This document shows positions 38,285 to 49,060 of a stretch of DNA of 64,000 nt, piece by piece. This DNA comes from Prosthecobacter sp. GTDB taxonomy: Bacteria > Verrucomicrobiota > Verrucomicrobiia > Verrucomicrobiales > Verrucomicrobiaceae. A program made the position numbers and the translations under genes. The stretch covers positions 1 through 64,000 of the forward strand of contig JAUREI010000001.1 of assembly GCA_030827515.1 (NCBI GenBank), read 5' to 3'. The first letter of the stretch is position 1; each line of letters starts with the position of its first letter. The notes under the pieces are model-generated. The model made no database searches, was not told where the DNA came from, and saw only the letters and a list, made by a program, of their open reading frames with translations.

Positions 38285-39691
38285 ATGAGCTTCATCCACG
38301 ACGATTTTCTGCTCACCACCCACGCCGCACGCCATCTCTACCACGACTTTGCCAAAAGCGAACCGCTGCTCGACTACCACAACCATCTGCTGCCCAAGGA
38401 CATTGCCGAGGACCGGCAGTTCAAGAACCTGTTCGAGATCTGGCTGGAGGGCGATCACTACAAATGGCGCGCCATGCGCTGCAATGGCGTGCCCGAGCGA
38501 CTGATCACGGGCAACGCCAGCCCCAAGGAAAAATTTCTCGCCTGGGCGCGCACCGTGCCGCACACCCTGCGCAACCCGCTCTACCACTGGACCCACCTTG
38601 AGCTGAAGCGCTACTTCGGCATCGACGAACTGCTCAGCGAGAAAACCGCCGAAGCCATCTGGGAGCAGACCGAGGCAGCCCTCGCCCAGACCTCCATGAG
38701 CGCCCGCAACATCCTGCGCACACAGAAGGTCAGAGCCCTCTGCACCACCGACGACCCGGTCGACGACCTGCGCTGGCACCGCCAGTGTGCCGACGATCAC
38801 TTCGAGGTCGGCGTCTACCCCACCTTCCGCCCCGACAAGGCACTCGCCATCCATCAGCCGGAAGCCTGGAACTGCTGGTGTGAGCGGCTCGCTGAGGCCA
38901 GCGGGATCGGGATCAACTCCTACGCCAACCTGCTGGAGGCGCTGACACAGCGCCACGCCTTCTTCCACGCCAATGGCTGCCGGCTCAGCGATCATGGCCT
39001 CAACGCCTGCCACGCCAGCTTCATCAGCGACGCCGAGGCTGAAAGCCTGTTCGACAAGGCCCGTGCCGGTCACGCCGCCAACGCGCAGGAGCAGGACCGC
39101 TTTGCCAGCAACCTCATGCTCCACGTCGGCCGCCTCAACGCCGAGCGCGGCTGGACGATGCAGCTCCACCTTGGCCCGGTGCGCAACAACAACAGTCGCC
39201 TCGCCCGACTGGTCGGCGCTGATGTCGGCTGTGACAGCATCGGTGACTTCCCTCAGGCGCAGAGCCTCAGTCGCTTCCTCGACGCGCTCGACAGCGAGAA
39301 CGCCCTGCCCAAAACCGTCCTCTACAACGTCAATCCCGCCGACAATTACGTCTTCGGCACCATGGCCGGCAACTTCGCCGACGGTACCACTCCGGGCAAG
39401 GTTCAGTTCGGTTCAGGCTGGTGGTTCGTCGACCAAAAGGAGGGCATGGAGTGGCAGATCAACGCCCTCAGCAACCTCGGCCTCCTCAGCCGCTTCATCG
39501 GGATGCTCACCGACAGCCGCAGCTTCATGTCCTTCACGCGCCACGAGTATTTCCGCCGGACCCTCTGCAACCTGCTCGGCAGCGATGTCGAAAATGGGTT
39601 GCTGCCCGACGACGACGCGCTGCTCGGTCCGATGATCCGCAACATCTGTTATGCCAACGCCAAGGCCTACCTGGGCCTGGAAAAATCCTGA
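38285..39691 (+). CDS. uxaC: Glucuronate isomerase
   Basis: FIHDDFLLTTHAARHLYHDFAKSEPLLDYHNHLLPKDIAEDRQFKNLFEIWLEGDHYKWRAMRCNGVPE; C-terminal GWWFVDQKEGMEWQINALSNLGLLSRFIGMLTDSRSF. Confidence 0.97.
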   Translation: MSFIHDDFLLTTHAARHLYHDFAKSEPLLDYHNHLLPKDIAEDRQFKNLFEIWLEGDHYKWRAMRCNGVPERLITGNASPKEKFLAWARTVPHTLRNPLYHWTHLELKRYFGIDELLSEKTAEAIWEQTEAALAQTSMSARNILRTQKVRALCTTDDPVDDLRWHRQCADDHFEVGVYPTFRPDKALAIHQPEAWNCWCERLAEASGIGINSYANLLEALTQRHAFFHANGCRLSDHGLNACHASFISDAEAESLFDKARAGHAANAQEQDRFASNLMLHVGRLNAERGWTMQLHLGPVRNNNSRLARLVGADVGCDSIGDFPQAQSLSRFLDALDSENALPKTVLYNVNPADNYVFGTMAGNFADGTTPGKVQFGSGWWFVDQKEGMEWQINALSNLGLLSRFIGMLTDSRSFMSFTRHEYFRRTLCNLLGSDVENGLLPDDDALLGPMIRNICYANAKAYLGLEKS

Positions 39692-39769
39692 AGCCCCGGC
39701 AGGTGCACCGTGGGAATCCCGGTGCGCCGGATCGGCCAAGCCCTTTCGACCCGGCACCCCGGAGCCTCA

Positions 39770-40702
39770 TCAGGCCTGCAGTTCCGCGACGGCGGCATCC
39801 AGGGTCGCGGAGTCGCGAATGGAAAGGACCTTGGCCTCGCGGTCGATCTTGCCCATCAGACCCGCCAGGGTGGCATCGGGACCTAGCTCTATGAAGAGGC
39901 GGTGGCCGGCACCCATCAGGTGGCGCATGGATTCGACCCAGCGGACACTGCCCGTGACCTGTGCCGTGAGGGTTTGTCGGATGTCGTCGGCATCGCCCAC
40001 GGGCCGGGCCTCGAAATTGCAGACCACCGGTACGGTCGGGGACTGAATGACGGCGGAGGCGAGAACCTCGGCGAGCCGCTCCTGGGCGGAGCGCATGAGA
40101 CGACTGTGGTAGGCGCCGGCCACGGGCAATGGGATGGCGCGCTTGATCCCCTTCTCCTTCGCGAGTGCGGTCGCCTTCTCGATGCCCTCGACACTTCCGC
40201 TCAGGACAATCTGGCCGGGTGCATTGAGGTTGGCGACATCGACTTCACATTCCGCAGCAAGCGCCCGAACAGCCTCCTCCTCGCCACCGATCATCGCGGC
40301 CATCGTGCCACGGGTCGCCTCGCAGGCCGCCTCCATGAAACTGCCGCGCTGGAAGACCAGGTTCAGCCCTGTGGCAAAATCGAAACTGCCCGCCGCCGCA
40401 TGGGCAGTGAATTCTCCGAGCGACAGGCCCGCCGCCGCCGTCACCTTCAGGCCCGGCACACGCTTGCGCAGAGCAGCCAGCAGGGCCAACCCATGGGCGT
40501 AGAGCGCCGGTTGGCAGCGACTGGTCCGGGTCAATTCCTCCATCGGTCCCTCGAACATCACCTGCGAAAGTGAAAACCCAAGCGCCGCATCGGCCTGCTC
40601 GAACAACTGCCGGGCAGAATCACACGAGGCGGCCAGATCCTGACCCATGCCCACCTTTTGGGCACCCTGACCGGAGAAAAGAAGAACAGCGGAGACAGAC
40701 AT
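39770..40702 (-). CDS. fabD: Malonyl CoA-acyl carrier protein transacylase
   Basis: AVLLFSGQGAQKVGMGQDLA; AAAGLSLGEFTAHAAAGSFDF (GLSLGE); GAYHSRLM. Confidence 0.95.
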   Translation of the reverse strand: MSVSAVLLFSGQGAQKVGMGQDLAASCDSARQLFEQADAALGFSLSQVMFEGPMEELTRTSRCQPALYAHGLALLAALRKRVPGLKVTAAAGLSLGEFTAHAAAGSFDFATGLNLVFQRGSFMEAACEATRGTMAAMIGGEEEAVRALAAECEVDVANLNAPGQIVLSGSVEGIEKATALAKEKGIKRAIPLPVAGAYHSRLMRSAQERLAEVLASAVIQSPTVPVVCNFEARPVGDADDIRQTLTAQVTGSVRWVESMRHLMGAGHRLFIELGPDATLAGLMGKIDREAKVLSIRDSATLDAAVAELQA

Positions 40703-40862
40703 GCGAGGAATGGTTGAAAGCCCCAGCGGAGCACCCCTGAAAAAGCATGCCCAAGGACAGGGCGCAAGCGCTGAGTTGGACCGGACGATGGCGGCCTTGC
40801 CTACGGGCGGGAAAGTTGTGAATTCAAATTGGCAACTCCCCTTCCCCCGCCATCCATGCCCC

Positions 40863-41855
40863 ATGTCCCGCCCCAACATCGCCGACCTGCCCACGGGCTT
40901 TGACGCCGGGGCCCTGCCGCCGCGCCGACAGACGCTCGTCGTGGGGGTGTCGGGCGGACGCGACTCGGTTCTGCTCCTGCACCTGCTCCTGCGCGCAGGA
41001 TGGCAAAAACTCGTCGTTGCCCACTTCAACCATGGTTTGCGTGGACGGCAATCGGGACAGGATGCCCGCTTTGTGCGTGCCCTTGCCCGGCGCCTCGGCC
41101 TGCCGCTCGAGATCGGGAGGAACGACGTGGCGCGACTGGCAAAGATGCGAAAGCAGTCGCTTGAGACCGCAGCAAGGGAGGCGCGCCACGACTTCTTTCG
41201 GGAGGTCGCCTCCCGTCATGGCACCCGCCAGATTGTTCTGGCACATCATGCCGACGATCAGGCCGAGACGATTCTGGCCAACCTCTGCCGGGGCGCAGGA
41301 CTCAACGGCCTGGCAGGCATGCGGGCGGTGCAGCCGTTCTATGGACTTGTCCTGCGGCGACCGATGCTGGGCATGGAACGAACCGACATCGACCGCCACA
41401 TTGACCACCTCGGCCTCTCCTACCGGGACGATGCCAGCAACCTCAGCGGCGAGCACCGCCGCAACCGCCTGCGCCACGAAGTGCTGCCTTTGCTCGATGA
41501 AGTCTTCGCCCGACGGGTCGCTCCCCTCTTCGTCCGCACCGGCTTTCAGGCCCGGCGTGCCGGGGAGGCCCTGGAGTCACAGGCCCGCGCCTTCCTCGCC
41601 GATCCTGCCTGCATGGATACAAAACGTCGTCTCTGCCTCAATGCCCCCTGGCAGAGCCTGCCGGCTGCCATCCAGACCCTCGTGCTGCGCCACTGGCTGC
41701 GCGACGTCTGGCACGTTCCCAATCTGGGCCATGAGGAGACAGAACAGGCTTTGGCCATGCTCGCGCCAGGTGCGGCTGCCAAAATCAACCTGCCGGGAGG
41801 CTGGCATCTGCGCCGCAAAGCCCGGTGCCTGTGGCTGGAACACGGGGATTCGTGA
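40863..41855 (+). CDS. tilS: tRNA(Ile)-lysidine synthase
   Basis: LVVGVSGGRDSVLLLHLLLRAG (PP-loop), VVAHFNHGLRG, IVLAHHADDQAETILANLCRGAGLNGLAGM. Confidence 0.93.
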   Translation: MSRPNIADLPTGFDAGALPPRRQTLVVGVSGGRDSVLLLHLLLRAGWQKLVVAHFNHGLRGRQSGQDARFVRALARRLGLPLEIGRNDVARLAKMRKQSLETAAREARHDFFREVASRHGTRQIVLAHHADDQAETILANLCRGAGLNGLAGMRAVQPFYGLVLRRPMLGMERTDIDRHIDHLGLSYRDDASNLSGEHRRNRLRHEVLPLLDEVFARRVAPLFVRTGFQARRAGEALESQARAFLADPACMDTKRRLCLNAPWQSLPAAIQTLVLRHWLRDVWHVPNLGHEETEQALAMLAPGAAAKINLPGGWHLRRKARCLWLEHGDS

Positions 41856-42004
41856 GATCCGCGAAATATTTTTTGCTAGCACGAAGTGACCCCATCCAGA
41901 GACGCGCGTCATACGCGTGCGTACGCTGGGGCGAGGGGCAGCAAATGTTTGACAGGCGGGCCGAAAGCGTCCCCTAGGTTCGCCCATTCACCCCCTTTTT
42001 TCTC

Positions 42005-44620
42005 ATGTCCAAGGCCCTCATCATTGCCGAAAAACCCAGCGTCGCCGCCGATCTTGCCCGAGCCTTGGCCAAGGCGCCGAGCATGACGCCCTTTAAAAAA
42101 GAGAAGGACTTTTACGAAAACGACAGCCACGTCATCAGCAGTGCCGTCGGTCACCTCATCGAACTGGCCATGCCCGAGGCCAACGGCAAGAAAATCGGCT
42201 GGGGTTGGACCCACCTGCCGATTCTGCCACGCGAGTTCGAACTGAAGCCCATCGACGACAGCGCCGACCGTTACAAGGTGCTGATCCGCTTGATGAAACG
42301 GAAAGACGTCGACCGCCTCATCAACGCCTGCGATGCCGGCCGCGAGGGCGAACTGATCTTCCGTTACATTGTCGAGGCTGCCGGCATCAAGAAACCGGTT
42401 CAGCGACTTTGGATGCAGTCGATGACCCAGGGCGCCATTCTCGAAGCCTTCAAGAAACTGCGCAGCGACGACGAAATGCGCCCGTTGGCGGATGCCGCCA
42501 AGTGCCGCAGTGAATCCGACTGGCTGGTTGGCATCAATGCCACCCGCGCGCTCACCGCTTTCAATTCCCGCAACGGCGGCTTTCGTCTGACTCCGGCCGG
42601 CCGTGTGCAGACACCCACCCTGACCATCCTCGCCAAGCGGGAACTGGAGATCCAGTCGTTTGTGCCGCGCACCTACTATGAAGTGCACGCCCTCTTCGAG
42701 GTCCCTGCAGGACGGTATGAGGGGCGCTGGTTCGACGAGTCCTTCAAGAAGGACGAGACCGACGAGCACCGGAAGGCCGAGCGACTATGGGATGAAGCGC
42801 AGGCGCAGGCCATCGTCGATCGTTGCATCGGCAAGCCGGGCAGGATTGAGCAGACCACCAAGCCCACCAAGCAGGCCCCCCCGCTGCTCTACGACCTGAC
42901 CAGTCTGCAGCGCGAGGCCAGCAACCGCTTTGGATTCTCCGCCCGCCGCACCCTGCAAATCGCCCAGGCCCTGTATGAGAAGTACAAGGTTCTGACCTAT
43001 CCGCGAACGGATTCCCGCTACCTTCCCGAGGATTACCTCGGCACCGTGAGCGACACCCTGAAGACTTTCGCCAGCCACGACAGCCGCAAGCAGGATGCCC
43101 TGCCCCATGAACTTGGCACACATGCCGCCACCGCGCTTGACCAAGGCTGGGTGCGCCCCACCAAGCGTGTCTTCGACACTAGCAAGGTGAGCGACCACTT
43201 CGCCATCATCCCCACCGGCCTGATCCCGCCGAAGGAACTGCCTGAAGCCGAACAGAAGGTCTTCGACATGGTTTCCCGACGCTTTGTCGCCGTATTCTTC
43301 CCGCCCGCCGAGTTCGAGGTCACCACCCGAATCACCCGGGTCGGCCAGGACGCCTTCAAAAGCGATGGCAAGGTCATGATCGAGCCGGGTTGGCTCGCGG
43401 TCTATGGCCGTCGCGCCGCCGCCGAAGCTAGTGGCGAGGGCGACAACAAGGACCGCCTCATCGTTCAGGCCCGGGATGGCGACACCGCCAGCACGATCGA
43501 CGCCAAAACCGAAGAACTGGCCACCAAGCCGCCGGCCCGCTTCAATGAAGCCACCCTGCTTTCTACGATGGAGAATGCCGGCAAATTCGTCGAGGACGAG
43601 GAACTGGCCGAGGCGATGAGCGAACGCGGCCTAGGCACGCCGGCAACTCGCGCGGCGATCATCGAGGGATTGATCCAAGACAAGTACCTCGAACGCAACG
43701 GCCGCGAACTGTTCGTCACCGCCAAGGGCCTGGCCCTGATCGACCAGATCAGCCAGATCGGCATCGAAGCGCTCAGCAGCCCGGAACTGACCGGCCAGTG
43801 GGAGTACAAGCTGCGCCAGATGGAGCATGCCCAGCTGGATCGAGCGAGTTTCATGCGCGACATCCGCAGCCTGACCACCGAGGTCGTCGAGAAAACGCGC
43901 GCCTATCTCAAAATTGCCAAGGATAAGGTCTATCCCGACTTCGAGGCCCGCTGCGGCCTGTGTGGCCAGCAGGGCTTCAAGCGAACCGAGGATCACCTCA
44001 GCTGCAAGAACCCGGACTGCAAGGTGCGCGTCTACAAGATCATCGCCGGCCGCACCCTCAGCGACGAGGAGATGCGTGACCTCCTGGAAAAACGCTTTCT
44101 GCCGCCCATGGAGGGTTTCCGCAGCCGCAAGGGCCAGGAGTTCACCGCCGGCATCGAGATCAAGGATGATGGCAAAACCGGGTTTGTCTTCGCCGGCGGC
44201 GAAAACGACCCCGACGCGCCACCGCCTTTCGACTTCAGCATCGCCACGCCGTTGGTGCCGACCTGCCCCGTCTGTGCCAAAAAGGGTCGAAAGGGCGCCA
44301 TCTACGAAACTCCCGACAACTACGTCTGCAACGTGGCCGCCGGGGATCCCAAGGCCTGCAACGCCAAATTGCCCAAAACTCTCTGCCAAAAGGAGATCAC
44401 GCCGGAGAACGCCATTCTGTTTTTCACCGACGGCAAGACTGGTCTGATCGAAGGAATGATTTCCAAGCGCGGCCGTCCCTTCAAGGCCTTCCTGAGCTGC
44501 AAGGCCGGCGAAAAACGCCTGCTCGGCTGGGAGTTCCCGCCGCGCGAGGCCAAGCCGAAACCTGAAGGTGGCACCGCTCCCAAGCGCAAAAGCCGCTTCG
44601 GAAAAAAGGACCAGGCCTGA
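42005..44620 (+). CDS. topB: Type IA DNA topoisomerase (topoisomerase III-like)
   Basis: [47 protein letters not shown] (catalytic Tyr region); [15 protein letters not shown]; Cys pairs in the C-terminal region. Confidence 0.92.
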   Translation: MSKALIIAEKPSVAADLARALAKAPSMTPFKKEKDFYENDSHVISSAVGHLIELAMPEANGKKIGWGWTHLPILPREFELKPIDDSADRYKVLIRLMKRKDVDRLINACDAGREGELIFRYIVEAAGIKKPVQRLWMQSMTQGAILEAFKKLRSDDEMRPLADAAKCRSESDWLVGINATRALTAFNSRNGGFRLTPAGRVQTPTLTILAKRELEIQSFVPRTYYEVHALFEVPAGRYEGRWFDESFKKDETDEHRKAERLWDEAQAQAIVDRCIGKPGRIEQTTKPTKQAPPLLYDLTSLQREASNRFGFSARRTLQIAQALYEKYKVLTYPRTDSRYLPEDYLGTVSDTLKTFASHDSRKQDALPHELGTHAATALDQGWVRPTKRVFDTSKVSDHFAIIPTGLIPPKELPEAEQKVFDMVSRRFVAVFFPPAEFEVTTRITRVGQDAFKSDGKVMIEPGWLAVYGRRAAAEASGEGDNKDRLIVQARDGDTASTIDAKTEELATKPPARFNEATLLSTMENAGKFVEDEELAEAMSERGLGTPATRAAIIEGLIQDKYLERNGRELFVTAKGLALIDQISQIGIEALSSPELTGQWEYKLRQMEHAQLDRASFMRDIRSLTTEVVEKTRAYLKIAKDKVYPDFEARCGLCGQQGFKRTEDHLSCKNPDCKVRVYKIIAGRTLSDEEMRDLLEKRFLPPMEGFRSRKGQEFTAGIEIKDDGKTGFVFAGGENDPDAPPPFDFSIATPLVPTCPVCAKKGRKGAIYETPDNYVCNVAAGDPKACNAKLPKTLCQKEITPENAILFFTDGKTGLIEGMISKRGRPFKAFLSCKAGEKRLLGWEFPPREAKPKPEGGTAPKRKSRFGKKDQA

Positions 44621-44638
44621 CCCCCTCGCCACTCCGCC

Positions 44639-45856
44639 ATGAGCCCCTGCCCCAGCCTGACCACCGCGGAAGGACGGGAGCAACTCGCCGCATTCTACCG
44701 GGGGCAACTCGTCGACAACATTCTGCCGTTCTGGCTGCGCCACGGCATGGATGCCCGGCACGACGGCATTCTCACCTGCCTGGATCGCGACGGCAGCCTG
44801 GTCGACAGCGACAAGAGCATCTGGTTTCAGGGGCGATCCGCCTGGACATTCGCCACGCTTTACCAGCACGTCGAACCGCGCCGGGAGTGGATCGATGCGG
44901 CGGGTTCCTGCCTCAGTTTCCTGGACCGCCACGGTTATGCCACGGACGGCAAACTCTTCTTCACCGTCACCCGCGACGGTCACCCCCTGCGGATGCGTCG
45001 CTACGCCTTCAGCGAGGCCTTTGCGGCCATCGGGCACGCGGCCTATGCCCGGGCCACGGGCGATCATCACTATCATGAGGCGGCCGTGCGCGACTTTGCC
45101 TCCTTTCTGAGGCTCTCCTTTGAGCCCGGCGGCATGAGCCCGAAGGTCAACGCCCAGACCCGGCCCATGATCGGCATCGGCGCACCGATGATCGGCATCG
45201 CCACGGCCCAGGAACTGCGCGCCAACCTCGGCCATGTCGAGGTCGCCGGCCGCAGCGCCACCGAGTGGATCGACCGTTTCATCTACGAAATTGAGCGGCT
45301 ATTCTTCAAGCCCGAACTCGATGCCCTCATGGAGACCGTGGCGCCGGACGGCAGCCTGATCGATCACTTCGACGGCCGCTGCCTGAACCCCGGCCACGCG
45401 ATTGAGTGCGCCTGGTTCATCCTCCATGAGGGACGACTGCGCGGAGAAACCAGCTACATCCGCCTTGGGCTGCGCATTCTCGACGCCATGTGGCGGCGCG
45501 GCTGGGATGCCGAGCACGGCGGCTTTTTCTACTACCGCGATGTCTTCGACAAACCGGTGCAGGAATACTGGCAGGACATGAAGTTCTGGTGGCCCCACTG
45601 CGAAGCCCTCATCGCCGTCGCCCTGGCCTATCAGGTCAGTGGCGAGGACAAGTATGCGCGCCTGCACCAGCAGGTTCACGAATGGACTTTCAACCACTTC
45701 CCGGACCCGGAGTTTGGTGAATGGTACGGCTACCTGCATCGCGATGGCACTCCTTCCACCCGACTCAAAGGCAACCTCTGGAAGGGGCCCTTCCACCTTC
45801 CGCGCATGCTCGACTACCTGTCACGTCTTCTGGCTGAGCCGGCGAACGCACGCTGA
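44639..45856 (+). CDS. AGE-family (N-acylglucosamine 2-epimerase-like) epimerase/isomerase
   Basis: DKSIWFQGRSAWTFATLYQHVEPR; CAWFILHE; YWQDMKFWWPHCEALIAVALAY; EFGEWYGYLHRDGTPSTRLKGNLWKGPFHLPRML. Confidence 0.88.
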   Translation: MSPCPSLTTAEGREQLAAFYRGQLVDNILPFWLRHGMDARHDGILTCLDRDGSLVDSDKSIWFQGRSAWTFATLYQHVEPRREWIDAAGSCLSFLDRHGYATDGKLFFTVTRDGHPLRMRRYAFSEAFAAIGHAAYARATGDHHYHEAAVRDFASFLRLSFEPGGMSPKVNAQTRPMIGIGAPMIGIATAQELRANLGHVEVAGRSATEWIDRFIYEIERLFFKPELDALMETVAPDGSLIDHFDGRCLNPGHAIECAWFILHEGRLRGETSYIRLGLRILDAMWRRGWDAEHGGFFYYRDVFDKPVQEYWQDMKFWWPHCEALIAVALAYQVSGEDKYARLHQQVHEWTFNHFPDPEFGEWYGYLHRDGTPSTRLKGNLWKGPFHLPRMLDYLSRLLAEPANAR

Positions 45857-45865
45857 GGGAGGAGC

Positions 45866-46531
45866 TTAGAGCATCGTGTGCTCTAGCGCCTGCACCTCTT
45901 TCTTCACCAGAGCACCGACACGGTGCTTGGCAAGGTAGACCTGGGCGGCGTTGATGCCGAGCGCCTCGCTGGTCTTCTTCACGCCCCAGCCCTTCATGAC
46001 GTAACAGTCGAAGATCTGAAACTGACGGGGAGAGACCTTGGCCTTGACCCGCTCCAAGGCGGCGGCCGTGATGTTGTCGCGCCACTCGCGGTCCCAGATC
46101 TTTTCCAGCATGTTGTCCTTCTCGTTGGAAAGACGGTCGAGAGCTAGATTGCTGGACTCCTCACTGTCGGCGTTGCCCTGGTCAGCCAGCGAGGGCTGGC
46201 GCTTGCGCGCACGAAAGACATCGAGCACACGCCAACGGGTCATCTGCAGAAGCCATGCCTTGAAGGAACCGGCGCGGGGGTCATACTGGCCCTTCTGGAC
46301 CTGGCGGGCAATGGCAATGATGGTCTCCTGGATGACATCAAAGGCCTCTTCACGGGTCAGGCCGGCCTTGGTGGCCACACTGTAAATGAGGCGCCAGTAG
46401 GTCTGATAAAACTCATTCCAGGTGCGCTGATCCTCCCAATTGTTGAGACGCTCAATCAGGCTCTTGCGGGTCTTCTCCCACAGGCCTTTCTCTTTTTTGG
46501 CTTCTTCTGGAATGTCGGGCGTCTCCTCCAT
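45866..46531 (-). CDS. Sigma-70 family (ECF-type) RNA polymerase sigma factor
   Basis: WNEFYQTYWRLIYSVATKAGLTREEAFDVIQETIIAIARQV...FKAWLLQMTRWRVLDVFRARKR; region 4 SPRQFQIFDCYVMKGWGVKKTSEALGINAAQVYLAKHRVGALVKKE. Confidence 0.88.
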   Translation of the reverse strand: MEETPDIPEEAKKEKGLWEKTRKSLIERLNNWEDQRTWNEFYQTYWRLIYSVATKAGLTREEAFDVIQETIIAIARQVQKGQYDPRAGSFKAWLLQMTRWRVLDVFRARKRQPSLADQGNADSEESSNLALDRLSNEKDNMLEKIWDREWRDNITAAALERVKAKVSPRQFQIFDCYVMKGWGVKKTSEALGINAAQVYLAKHRVGALVKKEVQALEHTML

Positions 46532-46656
46532 TACTGGAATCCATAGTCACCGCTTGTCCGCCCATGTCAAACGGCGGATGCACCCCCTCCACCACCGTGA
46601 AAAAAAGGTTTTTCTATCGTTTTTCGCTTCTTTTCACCGCCCGACGCCTCCCGCGG

Positions 46657-46686
46657 TTGCACAGGCTCCGGCCCCGGTGCTAAAAT
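46657..46686 (+). promoter_or_regulatory. Candidate sigma70-like promoter upstream of the NAD-dependent epimerase
   Basis: TTGCAC (46657-46662) - 18 bp - TAAAAT (46681-46686), 36 bp before the ATG at 46723. Confidence 0.45.
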
Positions 46687-46722
46687 GGGCTTTCCCATGC
46701 TCCGAACTGCCGGAACCCCTTC

Positions 46723-47694
46723 ATGAAGATCCTCGTCACCGGCGGCGCCGGATTCATTGGCTCGCACACGGTCGAACGCCTGCTCCGCGATGGTGCCGGC
46801 GAGGTGACGGTGCTGGACAACTTCAACGACTACTACAATCCCGCCATCAAGCGGCGCAATCTGGCGGCAGCAGCCGACCGCATCAACCTGTGCGAAGGCG
46901 ACCTCACCGACGCCGCCTTCGTCCGCGACGTGTTCGAAAAGGGTCGTTTCGACTCCGTCATCCACCTCGCGGCCCGTGCCGGGGTTCGTCCCTCGATCGC
47001 CGAACCCGAACTCTACATCGACACCAACATCAAGGGCACCTTCCATCTTTTGGAAAACGCCCGCCGGACCGGCTGCACCCAGTTCGTTTTTGCCAGCAGT
47101 TCCTCGGTCTATGGCGTCAACACCAAGGTGCCCTTCAGCGAGGAGGACCCGATCCTGCAAACGATCAGTCCGTATGCCATGACCAAGATGGCCGGCGAAC
47201 AGATGTGCTCGAACTACAGCCACTTGTATGGACTGCGCACCGTCTGCCTGCGCTTCTTCACGGTCTACGGCCCCCGCCAGCGCCCGGACCTGGCGATTTC
47301 CAAGTTCACCCGCCTCATCGAGGACGGCCTGCCCATCGACAAATACGGCAGCGGCGGCACCGCCCGCGACTACACCTACATTGACGACATCGTCGAGGGC
47401 GTCATTGGCGCCCTTCACCTGAGCAGCGGCCCGCTCTGCCAGATCGTCAACCTTGGCGGCTCCCAGACTGTGACCCTGAACGAACTCATTGCCACCCTCG
47501 AGTCCGCCGTCGGCAAACAGGCCCTCATCAACGCCTTGCCTGACCAACCGGGAGACGTGCCCCTCACCTCGGCCGACGTCAGCAAGGCGGCGCGACTGCT
47601 CGGATTCCGCCCGCAAACGCGCGTCGCCGAGGGAGTCGCCCGCTACGTCGAATGGTTCCGTCAGATGCGTCGCGACGGCGTGGTGGTCTGCTGA
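46723..47694 (+). CDS. NAD-dependent epimerase/dehydratase (UDP-glucuronate 4-epimerase-like SDR)
   Basis: MKILVTGGAGFIGSHTVERLLRDGAGEVTVLDNFNDYYNPAIKRRNL; YAMTKMAGEQ; RFFTVYGPRQRPDLAISKFTRLIEDGLPI. Confidence 0.9.
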   Translation: MKILVTGGAGFIGSHTVERLLRDGAGEVTVLDNFNDYYNPAIKRRNLAAAADRINLCEGDLTDAAFVRDVFEKGRFDSVIHLAARAGVRPSIAEPELYIDTNIKGTFHLLENARRTGCTQFVFASSSSVYGVNTKVPFSEEDPILQTISPYAMTKMAGEQMCSNYSHLYGLRTVCLRFFTVYGPRQRPDLAISKFTRLIEDGLPIDKYGSGGTARDYTYIDDIVEGVIGALHLSSGPLCQIVNLGGSQTVTLNELIATLESAVGKQALINALPDQPGDVPLTSADVSKAARLLGFRPQTRVAEGVARYVEWFRQMRRDGVVVC

Positions 47695-47717
47695 CGCCCG
47701 AGACCACGAGTCGCGAA

Positions 47718-49007
47718 TCAGGCAAGCAGGGGTCCACGCAGCGGTTCGGCCAGGGCCGACTGCACGCTGGTCACCACCGCCTCCGCCGCCACCTCGGACT
47801 GCTCGCGGCTGACCAGGTTTTTGACCATGACCTGCGGGTATTCGGCACCGAAGACCACGGCAAATCGGGCATTCTGGTTTTCCGCAGCCTGGAACTGCTT
47901 GTTCACCTTTTGCGGGGCCATGCTGTAATCGGTCTTCACTCCTGCCCTGCGCAGGGCCTGCACAGCCGCCAGGGCCGGTGCCCGCTGCGCCTCATCGGCA
48001 ACCACCACATAGACATCAACCCCCTGCGCAGCATTGAGGTAATCGGTCAGGCGGGCCTGGGCCGACGGGGTCTTGGAAAGCAGGATGCCCAGGACCACAT
48101 CCCCCATGGCGAAGCCTGCGGCGGGCATGTCGACGCCACCATCACTGATCAGGGCGCAGAGACGGTCGTAGCGACCACCGCCTGCAACGGCACGCAGTCC
48201 ATGCCTGACATCGAAGACCTCGAATACAGTGCCGGTATAGTAGGCCAGTCCCCGAACGATGGAGGCGTCGATCTTGACGCAGTCCCACAAACCGCGCGCC
48301 GTAAGGTCGACACGCAGGTCGGTAAAGGCGGGATGGCTTTCATCGGTGCCGGCCATGAAGTCACGCACGACTTCCAACTGCAGGCCAATGGCGGTGAGTC
48401 TGGCAGCGGTTTCCTCGGGTTTGGCCCTTTCAATTTTGTCCACGATCTGCAGGAAGGCCGGCGCATGCTCATCGGCCACCCCCTGGTCGCGCAGGAACTG
48501 GTTCCAGATCTCGCGGTTGCTCAGACGGATGCGAAAATCTTCCCGCTGCAGCCCAAAGTCGAGCATCACCTCGACCGCTAGGGCGATCAATTCGGCGTCG
48601 GCCCCGGGCGAGGCATCCCCCAGGATGTCGGCGTTGAACTGGATGAACTCCCGGGTGCGCCCCTCCTGGGGTTCCTCATAGCGAAAGCAGGACCCAATCT
48701 GGAACCACTTGAGCGGCTTCTTGAAATCCCGCTGTCGGGCCGTGGCCATGCGCGCCAGTGATGGGGTCACTTCCGGGCGCAGGGCGATCTCGCGCTGGGC
48801 CTTGTCCTCGAAGCAAAACAACTGGCTGGTGATCTCATCGCCGCTTTTCTTGCGGTACAGGTCGGTGCTTTCGATCACCGGTGCCTCGTATTCGAGAAAA
48901 CCGCAGCGGCGAGCGGCGGCACGCCAGGTGTCGGTGACATAGTTGCGCAACGCGCACTCCCGGGGGAAGAAGTCGCGAAAGCCTTTGACGGTGCGGAAGG
49001 AGGCCAT
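47718..49007 (-). CDS. hisS: Histidine--tRNA ligase
   Basis: FRTVKGFRDFFPRECALRNYVTDTWR; ALRPEVTPSLARM; VRGLAYYTGTVFEVFDVRHGLRAVAGGGRYDRL. Confidence 0.95.
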   Translation of the reverse strand: MASFRTVKGFRDFFPRECALRNYVTDTWRAAARRCGFLEYEAPVIESTDLYRKKSGDEITSQLFCFEDKAQREIALRPEVTPSLARMATARQRDFKKPLKWFQIGSCFRYEEPQEGRTREFIQFNADILGDASPGADAELIALAVEVMLDFGLQREDFRIRLSNREIWNQFLRDQGVADEHAPAFLQIVDKIERAKPEETAARLTAIGLQLEVVRDFMAGTDESHPAFTDLRVDLTARGLWDCVKIDASIVRGLAYYTGTVFEVFDVRHGLRAVAGGGRYDRLCALISDGGVDMPAAGFAMGDVVLGILLSKTPSAQARLTDYLNAAQGVDVYVVVADEAQRAPALAAVQALRRAGVKTDYSMAPQKVNKQFQAAENQNARFAVVFGAEYPQVMVKNLVSREQSEVAAEAVVTSVQSALAEPLRGPLLA

Positions 49008-49060
49008 TAGAAGGGCCGGACTGATGCCCGCCAGGCCTGCAAGTTCAACCGTTTTTCCCG

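Noticed and set aside
39692-39769. Weak dyad (caccgtgggaatcccggtg) after uxaC as a terminator
   Set aside because: Short imperfect stem and no T-tract.
41856-42004. GC-alternating repeats (gacgcgcgtcatacgcgtgcgtacgc) upstream of topB considered as a structured RNA or operator
   Set aside because: No stable unambiguous stem could be drawn; likely sequence-composition palindromes such as acgcgt.
43631-45235. 534-aa minus-strand ORF and many similarly long ORFs opposite real genes (e.g. 6798..8282 +, 11667..13013 -, 16504..17916 -, 21674..23185 +, 32328..33791 +, 54983..56389 +, 56404..58113 +, 59788..61542 +, 62418..63668 +)
   Set aside because: Antisense shadow ORFs of a high-GC genome: low-complexity composition (Gly/Ala/Arg/Val rich) with no recognisable motif, while the opposite strand encodes an unmistakable conserved protein.
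45923-46147. Small plus ORF within the sigma factor gene as a possible antisense anti-sigma factor
   Set aside because: No TM or zinc-finger features; simple antisense shadow of the sigma factor gene.
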